64,000 nt of DNA from Amorphoplanes digitatis (GTDB lineage: Bacteria > Actinomycetota > Actinomycetes > Mycobacteriales > Micromonosporaceae), in assembly GCF_014205335.1 (NCBI RefSeq), contig NZ_JACHNH010000001.1, forward strand, positions 7,000,501 through 7,064,500. The letters run 5' to 3'. A program made the position numbers and the translations under genes. Under the pieces are notes generated by a model that was given only the letters and a program-made list of their open reading frames with translations, did not search any database and was not told where the DNA came from. Shown here in pieces: positions 31,790 through 40,405 of the stretch. How positions within the stretch are numbered: position 1 is the first letter of the stretch; every line of letters begins with the position of its first letter.

Positions 31790-34700
31790 GTGGACATCGC
31801 GATGCTCGGCCCGGTCGAGCTGCGTGCCGACACCGGCGAGCCGGTGCCGGTCGCGGGCGCGCGTCTGCGTACCCTCCTGATCCTGCTCGCCCTCGACGCG
31901 GGCCGCGCCGTCTCCACCGGCCGGCTGGCCGACGGGGTCTGGGGTGATGATCAGCCGGCCAGCGCCGGTAACGCGCTGCAAGCGCTGGTGTCCCGGCTGC
32001 GCCGCGCCGCGCCGGGCCTGGCGGTGGCGGCGACGCCCGCCGGATACCGGCTCGACCTTGACCGCGACCGGGTGGACGCGCACCGCTTCACCCGGCTGGT
32101 CGCGGAGGGCCGGTGCGAGGAGGCACTGGCGCTCTGGCGCGGCCCGACCGAGTTCCCCGACGTGGCGCGGGCCGAGGCGGTGCGCCTCGACGAGCTGCGG
32201 CTGGCCGCCCGGCAGGACCGGATCGAGGCGCGGCTGCGGGCCGGCGGCGGCGCCGAGCTGGTGCCAGAGCTGGAGGCGCTCGTCGCGGCGCATCCGCTGC
32301 ACGAGCCGCTGGCCGGCCTGCTCATGCGGGCCCTGGTCGCGGCCGGGCATCCCGGGCGCGCGCTCACCGTCTTCGAGGGGATCCGCGCCGAGCTGGCCGA
32401 CACCCTCGGTGCCGACCCCTCGCCCGAGCTGTCCGCGCTGCACGTGGCGACGCTGCGCGGGCGCCAGCGGCGGTCCCGGGGCAACCTGCCCGCGGACGTG
32501 AGCAGCTTCATCGGCCGCGAGGACGACCTGCGTGCGGTCAGCGAGCTGATCGACGCGCACCGGCTGGTGACCCTCATCGGGCCGGGCGGCAGCGGCAAGA
32601 CCCGGCTGTCGGTGGAGGCCGGGCAGGCGCTGGCCGACAGCCGCCCGGACGGCGTCTGGCAGGTCGAGCTGGCGCCGGTCACCGACCCCGCCGAGGTGCC
32701 GCACACGATCCTGACCGCGCTGAATCTGCGCGGCCAGGTGCTGGTCGCCCGGCCGGGGCTCGGCACGGTGGTCAGCGAGTCGGTGGACCCGCTGACCCGG
32801 CTGACCGAGGCGCTCGCCGGCAAGGAACTGCTGCTCATCCTCGACAACTGCGAGCATCTCATCGACGCCGCGGCCGCGGTCGCCGACGCCATGCTCCGGG
32901 CCGCGCCGGGCCTGCGGCTGCTGGCGACCAGCCGAGAGCCGCTCGGCATACCCGGCGAGCGGCTCTGGCCCGTCGAGCCGCTCGCCGTCGCGCCGTCGGA
33001 GTCGCAGGCCGCCGGCTACCCCGCCGTACGGCTGCTGCTGGACCGGGCGGCGGCCGCGCGGCCGGGGTTCCGGCTTGATCCGCACACGACCGGCCCGGTG
33101 GTCCGGATCTGTCGCGCCCTGGACGGGATGCCGCTCGCCATCGAGCTTGCCGCGGCCCGGCTGCGTACGCTGCCCGTCGACGTGCTGGCCGACCGGCTCA
33201 CCGACCGGTTCCGGCTGCTCACCAGCGGCAGCCGCACCGCGCTCCCCCGGCATCAGACGCTGCGTGCGGTCGTCGACTGGAGCTGGGACCTGCTCAGCGA
33301 CGACGAGCGGGCGCTGTGGCGGCGGTTCTCGGTGTTCCACGGCGGCGCCGACGTGACCGCGGTCGAGCAGGTCTGCGGCGTGGAGCTCGACCTCGTCGGC
33401 GCGCTCGTCGACAAGTCCCTGCTGGTCCTCGCGGGCGACCGCTACCGGATGCTGGAGACCATCCGGGAGTACGGCCTGGAGCGCCTCGCCGAGGCCGGCG
33501 AGGCCGAGCGGATGCGCGTCGCGCACGCCCGCTACCTGCTGGAGCTGGCCGGCACCGCCGAGCCCGAGCTGCGCCGGGCGGACCAGCTCACCTGGCTGCG
33601 CCGCCTCGGCGCCGAACACGACAACCTGCACGCGGCCGTACGCGCGGCGATCGAGGCCGGCGACACGCGCACCGCGACGGCGCTGACCGCCCGGCTGGGC
33701 TGGTACTGGTGGCTGCGCGGGCATCGCGCCGAGGGCTGCGCGCTGGCCCGCGACGTCGTGGCCATGACCGGCGACACCGACCCCGAGGACCGCGCGCTGA
33801 CGTACGCGTCCGCGGCGCTGAACGGGCTCGAGGGCGCGGCGCCCTTCGACGAGGTGCAGGAGTGGTTCCTGGCGGCCGAGCGCGCGGGCGCCGGGCCGGA
33901 CTCCCGGCATCCGGTGCTGCGGCTGCTGCGCCCGATGGCGACCCTGTTCCAGTCGGCGGGGCGTCCGCCCGTCTTCGCGGAGATCGAGCCGCTCTTCGAG
34001 GATCCGGACCCGTGGCTGCGGGCGATCGCCAAGATGATCGTGGCGCACGTGCGGCTCAACTTCGGGCAGAGCGCGGACCTCGCCCGGGCCGAGCTGCGCG
34101 AGGCGCTGGACGGGTTCCGGGCCACCGGGGAGCGCTGGGGCATCGGCTTCTCGCTCAGCGCGCTCGGCGACATGGCCGCGTCGCGCGGCGACTTCCAGGA
34201 CGCGGTGACCTGGCAGCGGGAGGCGATCGCGCTGGTCCGCGAGGTCGGCATCCGCGAGGACCTGCCGCAGCTCGAGACGAAGCTGGCGCATCAGCTGTGG
34301 CTGGCCGGCGACCACGCCGAGGCGCACCGCCTGCTCAAGCAGGCACACGAGACGGCGGTCGACATCGGCCTGCCCGAGGTGCTGGCCGCGGTGGAGTACG
34401 GCTACGCGACGATCGCCCGCCAGGAGGGCTCGCTCGACGAGGCGCGGGGGCGGATCGCCCGGGCCGAGCAGGCGACCGAGATGTCCGGCCACGCGCCGCA
34501 GTTCCGGGCGCTGACCCGTTCGGCGCTGGCGCTGATCGAGGGCGCGGGCGGCGATCTGGCCGCGGCGCACGACCTGCACCTGAGCGCGGTCGAGGTCGCC
34601 GTGGACTCGATGGACTCGCCGGTGATCGGGTACGTCCTGGTCGGGGTCGCCGACTACGCGCTGCGCGCCGGGGAGCCGGCGCGGGCGGCGATGCTGCTGG

Positions 34701-34876
34701 GCGCCGCCGACGCGGTGCGCGGGTCGGTGGACCGCTCGGTTCCGGACACCGACCGGATCCAGGCCGCGGCCCGCGCCGAGCTGGGCGAGGAGGGCTACGA
34801 GCGGGCGTACCGCTCGGGCGACGCGGTTACGCCGGAGACCGTGCTGGCGGCGACCGGGCTACTGCGGCGGACCTGA
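31790..34876 (+). CDS. AfsR/SARP-family transcriptional regulator with NB-ARC and TPR domains
   Basis: A 1028-residue regulator. The N-terminal winged helix of the SARP type is at 1-90 (MDIAMLGPVELRADTGEPVP, AGRAVSTGRLADGVWG), followed by the bacterial transcriptional activation domain to about 235. An NTPase has Walker A LIGPGGSGKTRLS near 258 and Walker B LLLILDNCEHL near 347. A C-terminal TPR-like helical region runs to the end. Start GTG 31790, 41 bases after the RDD stop. Proteins of this type switch on secondary metabolism or development; no biosynthetic cluster is visible here. Its last 18 bases overlap the convergent GT87 gene. Confidence 0.86.
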   Translation: MDIAMLGPVELRADTGEPVPVAGARLRTLLILLALDAGRAVSTGRLADGVWGDDQPASAGNALQALVSRLRRAAPGLAVAATPAGYRLDLDRDRVDAHRFTRLVAEGRCEEALALWRGPTEFPDVARAEAVRLDELRLAARQDRIEARLRAGGGAELVPELEALVAAHPLHEPLAGLLMRALVAAGHPGRALTVFEGIRAELADTLGADPSPELSALHVATLRGRQRRSRGNLPADVSSFIGREDDLRAVSELIDAHRLVTLIGPGGSGKTRLSVEAGQALADSRPDGVWQVELAPVTDPAEVPHTILTALNLRGQVLVARPGLGTVVSESVDPLTRLTEALAGKELLLILDNCEHLIDAAAAVADAMLRAAPGLRLLATSREPLGIPGERLWPVEPLAVAPSESQAAGYPAVRLLLDRAAAARPGFRLDPHTTGPVVRICRALDGMPLAIELAAARLRTLPVDVLADRLTDRFRLLTSGSRTALPRHQTLRAVVDWSWDLLSDDERALWRRFSVFHGGADVTAVEQVCGVELDLVGALVDKSLLVLAGDRYRMLETIREYGLERLAEAGEAERMRVAHARYLLELAGTAEPELRRADQLTWLRRLGAEHDNLHAAVRAAIEAGDTRTATALTARLGWYWWLRGHRAEGCALARDVVAMTGDTDPEDRALTYASAALNGLEGAAPFDEVQEWFLAAERAGAGPDSRHPVLRLLRPMATLFQSAGRPPVFAEIEPLFEDPDPWLRAIAKMIVAHVRLNFGQSADLARAELREALDGFRATGERWGIGFSLSALGDMAASRGDFQDAVTWQREAIALVREVGIREDLPQLETKLAHQLWLAGDHAEAHRLLKQAHETAVDIGLPEVLAAVEYGYATIARQEGSLDEARGRIARAEQATEMSGHAPQFRALTRSALALIEGAGGDLAAAHDLHLSAVEVAVDSMDSPVIGYVLVGVADYALRAGEPARAAMLLGAADAVRGSVDRSVPDTDRIQAAARAELGEEGYERAYRSGDAVTPETVLAATGLLRRT

Positions 34877-36058
34877 GCCGGAACCGAGGGCCGGCTCCGC
34901 CGCCGCACGCCTGATCCTCGGCGTACCCGTCGGCTCGCCCAGCGGCATCCAGATCAGCAGCGCGATGCCGAACCAGACGTAGAGGTTGCTGCCGACGACC
35001 GCGAGCGGCGGCCGGGGCCCGTTCTCCCACAGCCAGGTGAGCCGCGAGGACAGCACCAGGTACGCCGCGCCGCCCAGCCACAGCTGCCTGCGGTCCCGGC
35101 CGGACGACAGCCCGGCGTCGACGCAGCGGACGATCGCCGGAAGCAGCCAGACGCAGTGGTGCACCCAGGAGACCGGGCTGATCAGGCAGCCGACGACGCC
35201 GGTGAGCGCGAGCCCGCCCAGGTGATCGCCGAGCCGGGCGGCGGCGCGCACCCGGACGAACCAGAGGCCGAGCGCGACAAGCACGCACGCGACCCAGAGC
35301 CGCGCCTCGACGGTGTCCACCGGCAGCCGCGCCAGCATCCCGCGCAGCGACTGGTTGGAGAGGTACTCGAGGTTGCCGACCCGGTTGGTGTCCCACAGCG
35401 CGGCGGTCCAGAACTCCCGGGACGCCGCCGGGAAGAGGCCCGCCGCCACCAGTGTCGCGGCGGCGGCCGTACCGATGGCGGTGCCGGCGGCCCGCCACTG
35501 CCGGGTGACGAGCAGGTAGAGGATGAACACGGCCGGGGTCAGCTTGATCGCGGTGGCCAGGCCGATGCCCACGCCGGCCCACCGGCGGCCGCGCGCGACC
35601 CCGAAGAGCACGTCGCCGACGACCAGGGCGAGCAGCAGCGTGTTGACCTGGCCGAAGCTGAACGTCTCGCGGACCGGCTCGAAACAGAGGGCGAGGGCCA
35701 CGGCGACGGTGCCGGCGAACCACGGCGTCCAGCCCGCCCGGTGCACCATTCCCCGGACCAGCCACCAGGTCACCAGCGCGGTGCTGGCGACCGTCGCCAG
35801 GCTGGCGATCACCAGGATGAGCGGGTACGGCAGGTACGCCATCGGGGACATGACGATCCCGGCGAAGGGCGGATAGGTGAATCCGTACGGCGTGCCCGGC
35901 TGGAGCCAGTCGTAGACCATGCCGTCCTCGCGGAACCAGTACCGGACGGCGCCGGAGTACACCCGCGAGTCGAAGAAGCGGTGGTAGAAGCTGGACCAGG
36001 CGAGGACCGCGGCGGTGAGTGCCACCAGGGCGGCGATGATCGAGGCCCGGCGCGTCAC
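34859..36058 (-). CDS. GT87-family (PimE-like) mannosyltransferase
   Basis: A 399-residue GT-C glycosyltransferase with about ten membrane helices. The first extracytoplasmic loop has the acidic catalytic region FFDSRVYSGAVRYWF followed by GFTYPPFAGIVMSP; the YPP element and the FSFGQVNTLLLALV helix are GT87 hallmarks. It probably uses polyprenyl-phosphomannose to extend a glycolipid or glycan outside the membrane. GTG 36058 overlaps the upstream gene's stop by four bases (GTGA). It is the last gene of a coupled run that starts at glnE and its upstream gene. Confidence 0.85.
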   Translation of the reverse strand: MTRRASIIAALVALTAAVLAWSSFYHRFFDSRVYSGAVRYWFREDGMVYDWLQPGTPYGFTYPPFAGIVMSPMAYLPYPLILVIASLATVASTALVTWWLVRGMVHRAGWTPWFAGTVAVALALCFEPVRETFSFGQVNTLLLALVVGDVLFGVARGRRWAGVGIGLATAIKLTPAVFILYLLVTRQWRAAGTAIGTAAAATLVAAGLFPAASREFWTAALWDTNRVGNLEYLSNQSLRGMLARLPVDTVEARLWVACVLVALGLWFVRVRAAARLGDHLGGLALTGVVGCLISPVSWVHHCVWLLPAIVRCVDAGLSSGRDRRQLWLGGAAYLVLSSRLTWLWENGPRPPLAVVGSNLYVWFGIALLIWMPLGEPTGTPRIRRAAAEPALGSGSGPPQ

Positions 36059-37518
36059 GCGAACACCTTACGATCCCGGCGCCGGCGCACCCGCACGACC
36101 GCCAGCGCGATCAGCACGGCGGTGACGACGAGCGCCCCGGGTATGCGGGTGTACAGCGCCCAGTTGTAGCCGGCCGGCAGGGTGAGGGTGGCGGCGAACG
36201 CGCAGAGGCCGATCAGCCACCGGTCCTCGCGCTCGGCGCCGTCCAGCCGGGTGCCGGTGGCGGCCAGGACCGCGAGCGGCCACGTGGCGTACCAGGGGTG
36301 GAAGACCGGGGCGCAGAGCACCGTCGCCGCCAGCGCCAGCCCGGCGCCGGGCAACGCGCCGCCCGACCGGGCCCGCCACCAGAGCACCACCAGGATCACC
36401 GCGAGCAGCGCGATGCCCAGGGCTCGGGTCACCGGCACGGCGTCGGTCTCGCCGCCGAGTAGCCGCACGACGAAGTCGACGGACAGCCCGGCCGCGGTGG
36501 ACGGCGAGCCCCAGGTGACGCTGTCGCCGCTGCGCGCGAGGCCGGCCACCCAGCCGAAGCCGCGCCCCGAGGCCAGCGACAACGCCGCCGTGGCGAACAG
36601 TGCTCCGGCGCCGATGCCCAGCGCCGGGCGCCACAGATCCCTCAGCGGCACCGGCGAGCCGCGACGGCCGGGCGGCGCAACGGCGAGGACCGCGAACGGC
36701 AGCACCACGACGGCCGTCGCCTTGACCGCGACCGCTAGCCCGAGCAGCAGGCCGGCGGCGACCGGCAGCGCGGCCGCCGGAAGCGCCGGCCGCCCGGCGA
36801 CGGTCGGCGACGGTGCCGCGGTCGCGGCCAGGGCCAGGCCGGAGACGATGAGCCCGATCATCAGCGCGTCGTTGTGCGCGCCGGACACCAGGTGCACCAG
36901 CACGAGCGGGCAGGCCAGCACCAGCCAGACGGCCCGCGAGGGCTCCCGGCCCGCGCGCCGGGCCAGCACCGGCAGGGCCACCGCGGTCAGCGCCAGCCCG
37001 GCAAGGGCGATGACCCGCAGCCCGGCGATGACCACGGCGAGGGAGCCGCCGGCGAGCCCGACGGCCCAGCCGGCCAGGATGAGGAACAGCGGGCCGTACG
37101 GCGCCGGCGAGTCGCGCCAGGAGGTCGCCACCGAATCCAGCCAGGGGCAGCCGAATTCCTGCACCCCCATCGCGTACGGGTCGCCGCCGGCGTGCTGCAC
37201 ATAACCCTGGCAGGCGTACGAGTAGACGTCCGCGCTGCCCAGCGGCAGGAACGGCAGCACCGGCAGCAGCCACAGCCCGGCGGTGACCAGCGCCCACCGG
37301 GTTGAGGGCACCACGTGCCGGCCCCACCACCAGGCACCGATCAGGACCGCGGTGCCGACGACCCAGCAGATCGGCAGCAGGACGCCGCGCTGCCCGCTGA
37401 GCAGCGTGAGCGGGTTGACGCTGGGCACCCGCTCGAACCCGGAGCCGCCGAGGTACGCGCTCGCCGCGGTCGCGACGCTGCCGGCGAGGCCGCCCCACCG
37501 GATGACCGCCGGCGTCAA
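36055..37518 (-). CDS. MptB-like polyprenol-phosphomannose-dependent mannosyltransferase (paralogue 1)
   Basis: A 487-residue GT-C membrane protein. Motifs: SADVYSYACQGYV (acidic loop-1 catalytic region), CPWLDSVATSWRDSPAPYGP, and VSGAHNDALMIGL, all shared with the next gene upstream and with the MptB alpha-1,6-mannosyltransferases of lipomannan synthesis. About 12-13 helices. The only available start is TTG 37518, overlapping the upstream stop by four bases (TTGA), so expression depends on coupling. Its end overlaps the GT87 gene by four bases. Confidence 0.84.
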   Translation of the reverse strand: MTPAVIRWGGLAGSVATAASAYLGGSGFERVPSVNPLTLLSGQRGVLLPICWVVGTAVLIGAWWWGRHVVPSTRWALVTAGLWLLPVLPFLPLGSADVYSYACQGYVQHAGGDPYAMGVQEFGCPWLDSVATSWRDSPAPYGPLFLILAGWAVGLAGGSLAVVIAGLRVIALAGLALTAVALPVLARRAGREPSRAVWLVLACPLVLVHLVSGAHNDALMIGLIVSGLALAATAAPSPTVAGRPALPAAALPVAAGLLLGLAVAVKATAVVVLPFAVLAVAPPGRRGSPVPLRDLWRPALGIGAGALFATAALSLASGRGFGWVAGLARSGDSVTWGSPSTAAGLSVDFVVRLLGGETDAVPVTRALGIALLAVILVVLWWRARSGGALPGAGLALAATVLCAPVFHPWYATWPLAVLAATGTRLDGAEREDRWLIGLCAFAATLTLPAGYNWALYTRIPGALVVTAVLIALAVVRVRRRRDRKVFA

Positions 37519-38987
37519 CTGACGGTCGCCTCGGCCGGGGCGGGCTCGCGCAGCCACCGGACCGCGCGCCGGCCGACCCACACGACCAGCCCGGTCATCA
37601 GGAACGCGAACGGCACCTGGAGCGGCTTCCAGGCGCCGTCCCCGTTGGGCAGGATCAGGAACATCCCGGCGATGACCGCGATCTCCAGCCACCGGAAGCG
37701 GACCGTGGTGACGGCGAACAGCGCCAGCGCCCAGTACAGGTACCAGGGCTGGGTGATCGGCGCGCAGAAGATGACGACGAGGCAGGCCAGGGCTGCGCCG
37801 TGCAGCGGGTCGCCGCGCCGGAAGCGCCACCAGAGCACCACGAGCCCGATCAGCATCAGGACCAGCGCGATCAACCGGGTCGCGGGCACCGTGTCGATCT
37901 GGAGGCCGAACCACTTCGCGGCCGCGTTGATCGCGATGCCGACGGCCGTCGACGGCGAGGTCCAGCTGCGGGACTCGCCGGCGCCGGACAGCGCGGTGGC
38001 CCAGCCCAGCCCGAGCCCGGAGACGGCCGAGAGCAGCAGCAGCCCGGCGATCGCGCCGCCGACGACCGCGCCGCCGCGGCGCAGGAAGCGCAGCCACCCG
38101 TCGCGGCCCGGCCGCAGGCCGCCGGAGGCGAGCAGCGCCGCGAACGGCAGCACCACCCCGACGGTCGTCTTGACCGCGATCGCGGCACCGACGACGGCGC
38201 CGCCCGCGACCAGCAGGGCGATCGAGCGGGCCCGGCCGGCGATCAGCGCGAGCCCGGCGAGCAGCAGCGCCATGGTCAGCGCGTCGTTGTGCCCGCCGCC
38301 GACGACGTGCACGGCGACGACCGGGCAGCACAGCACGAGCCACAGCGCCCGCTCCGGCTGCGCGCCCCGCAGGCGGGCCAGCACCGGCACGACGGCGGCC
38401 AGCGCGAGCACCGCGAGCACCGCGTAGACCCGGAAGACCGCGAGCGCGACGGCCTGCGACCCGAACGCGGCGGCCAGGCCGGTGAGCATGATCCAGAGCG
38501 GCCCGTACGGCGTCGGCGTGTCCCGCCACACCAGCGAGACCGAGTCGAGCCAGGGGCACGGCTGCGCGGAGATCCCGACGACGGACGGGTTGAAGCCCGC
38601 GTCGAACAGGGAACCCTGGCAGGCGTACGCGTACATGTCGCGGCTGGCCAGCGGCGGGATCACGAGCATCGGCAGCAACCAGAGCAGCCCGGTGACGACG
38701 ATCCACCGCCGGCTCAGCAGGCCGTCGGCGACGAGCCTGCGGCCACACCACCACGCGGTGCAGAGCGCGGTCAGCCCGGCGATCCAGAGCAGCATGATCA
38801 GCGGGCCGTTCGGGCCGCGCAGGATGCTCATCACGGACACGCCCCGGCGGATCCAGGTCGGCGCGCCGAACAGGACGCCGTCGACCGCGCAGCAGACCGC
38901 GCCGAACAGCCCCAGCCAGCGCAGCACCGCGGGCCGGGACAGCCACCCCGCGACGGCTCGCCGCCCGGCGAGCACCACCGCGGCCAT
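37515..38987 (-). CDS. MptB-like polyprenol-phosphomannose-dependent mannosyltransferase (paralogue 2)
   Basis: A 490-residue paralogue of the following gene: SRDMYAYACQGSLF, CPWLDSVSLVWRDTPTPYGP, GGGHNDALTMALL. About 12 membrane helices. ATG 38987 shares its A with the stop of the upstream GT39-like gene (TGATG). Two adjacent MptB paralogues suggest a tandem duplication that later diverged, perhaps adding alternate residues of one mannan. The substrate is inferred from the family only. Confidence 0.84.
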   Translation of the reverse strand: MAAVVLAGRRAVAGWLSRPAVLRWLGLFGAVCCAVDGVLFGAPTWIRRGVSVMSILRGPNGPLIMLLWIAGLTALCTAWWCGRRLVADGLLSRRWIVVTGLLWLLPMLVIPPLASRDMYAYACQGSLFDAGFNPSVVGISAQPCPWLDSVSLVWRDTPTPYGPLWIMLTGLAAAFGSQAVALAVFRVYAVLAVLALAAVVPVLARLRGAQPERALWLVLCCPVVAVHVVGGGHNDALTMALLLAGLALIAGRARSIALLVAGGAVVGAAIAVKTTVGVVLPFAALLASGGLRPGRDGWLRFLRRGGAVVGGAIAGLLLLSAVSGLGLGWATALSGAGESRSWTSPSTAVGIAINAAAKWFGLQIDTVPATRLIALVLMLIGLVVLWWRFRRGDPLHGAALACLVVIFCAPITQPWYLYWALALFAVTTVRFRWLEIAVIAGMFLILPNGDGAWKPLQVPFAFLMTGLVVWVGRRAVRWLREPAPAEATVS

Positions 38988-40405
38988 CAGTTGGCCCTCA
39001 GGATCGGCACGCCCTCGACGACCGTCTCGAGGTGGTAGTTCGCGGCCAGGTCGGCCGCGATCCCGCCGCTCGGGTCGACCGCGTCGGGCGGCGTGTCGAG
39101 GACGACGAGGGCCGGGCGCTGCGGCGAGTTGAGCATCGCACGCAGGCGCGGCAGCGCGTCCGGGATCTTGTCGATCGGTTTGCCCCAAAGATATGGATAC
39201 GACGCCTGACGCTGCGCCGCGAAGTACAGGTACGCCTCGGACTCCAGGACGTAGATCCGGTCGTCCGGCGTCGTGGAGTCCCTGATCACGGCCGCTATCC
39301 GGTCGTCGCGGGCGGCCAGCGCATCGTACGGGACGGTGTCGGCCCGCCGGGACGGCGACATCACGGCCAGCGCGACCAGCCACCCGAGCGTGGGCAGCAC
39401 GACCACCGCGGCCAGCGCCCGCCGCCACCGCACCGAGGGGACCGCGACGACCGCGGCCGCCACCAGCAGCACGAGGGCGGGCAGCGGCTGAACGAAGTAG
39501 TGCGGCCAGTAGGAGCCGCCGAGGTTGATGCCGGCGAACCCGGCGAACAGCCAGGCGCCGAGCAGCCACCGGCCGCCCCGGTCGAACGTCCGCCAGCCGA
39601 AGAGCGAGACGACGACGAGCACCGTCAGGTCCAGCGCGATGTCGCCGGCGTGCCGGCCGAGGTCGGTCAGCCGCGTGCCGGTGTTCGACCCCGAGCCGCC
39701 CATCGCGGACAGCTGGTAGCCGATCAGCGCGGTCCAGTAGTAGGACCAGCCGACGGCGAGACCGTGCAGCGCGGAGGCCACCAGCGGCGCCGCGACGCCG
39801 GCGGCGAACACCCCGGCCGCGGCGAGCAGGCCGGTGCCGCGCCGGGCGAGCAGCACGATCACGACGCCGACGACGATGCCGTCGATGCCCGACTGCTTCA
39901 TCGTCAGCGCGGTGCCGGCCAGCAGGCCCGCGCCGGCCAGCCACCACAGCGAGGCGTCCCGGCGCCACCAGAAGACCGCGAGCGCGATCGCCACCGTCGA
40001 CGGCACCGCCGCCAGCAGCTCGCCGTTGAGCGTGATGCCCTCGAGGTGCGGCGCGATGCCCACCACCGCGTAGATCCACGCCGCCGCGTTGCCGACCGCG
40101 CGGCCCGCCAGCAGCCAGCCGATCGCGCCGAGCGCCACCGTGATGATCGCCCCGGCCAGGACCATGCCGAGCCGGATCGCCCAGCCCGAGTCGTCGATCG
40201 CCAGCAGCGCCCGGTAGGTCAGCAGCAGGCCCTGCGGCCGGTCCAGCCAGGCGGTGTCGTAGAGGCGGGCGCCCCGCGACCATTGCTGCGCCACGTAGGC
40301 GTAGCCGCCCTCGTCGGTCGACAGCCCGGTGAACAGGAACGGCAGGCGCAGCAGCACGGCCAGCACCGCCGCAGCCAGGATCGGCCGGCGAGCGGCATCA
40401 AGCAT
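38987..40405 (-). CDS. GT39/ArnT-like membrane glycosyltransferase
   Basis: A 472-residue GT-C protein. The loop after the first helix has FTGLSTDEGGYAYVAQQWSR and LDRPQGLLLTYRALL. The Asp-Glu pair and RPQG are typical of dolichyl-phosphate-mannose-type (PMT/ArnT) transferases. About ten helices, then a roughly 120-residue extracytoplasmic C-terminal domain (DDRIYVLESEAYLYFAAQRQ). ATG 40405 overlaps the end of glnE by eight bases, coupling it to glnE. It heads the four-gene mannosyltransferase run. Confidence 0.83.
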   Translation of the reverse strand: MLDAARRPILAAAVLAVLLRLPFLFTGLSTDEGGYAYVAQQWSRGARLYDTAWLDRPQGLLLTYRALLAIDDSGWAIRLGMVLAGAIITVALGAIGWLLAGRAVGNAAAWIYAVVGIAPHLEGITLNGELLAAVPSTVAIALAVFWWRRDASLWWLAGAGLLAGTALTMKQSGIDGIVVGVVIVLLARRGTGLLAAAGVFAAGVAAPLVASALHGLAVGWSYYWTALIGYQLSAMGGSGSNTGTRLTDLGRHAGDIALDLTVLVVVSLFGWRTFDRGGRWLLGAWLFAGFAGINLGGSYWPHYFVQPLPALVLLVAAAVVAVPSVRWRRALAAVVVLPTLGWLVALAVMSPSRRADTVPYDALAARDDRIAAVIRDSTTPDDRIYVLESEAYLYFAAQRQASYPYLWGKPIDKIPDALPRLRAMLNSPQRPALVVLDTPPDAVDPSGGIAADLAANYHLETVVEGVPILRAN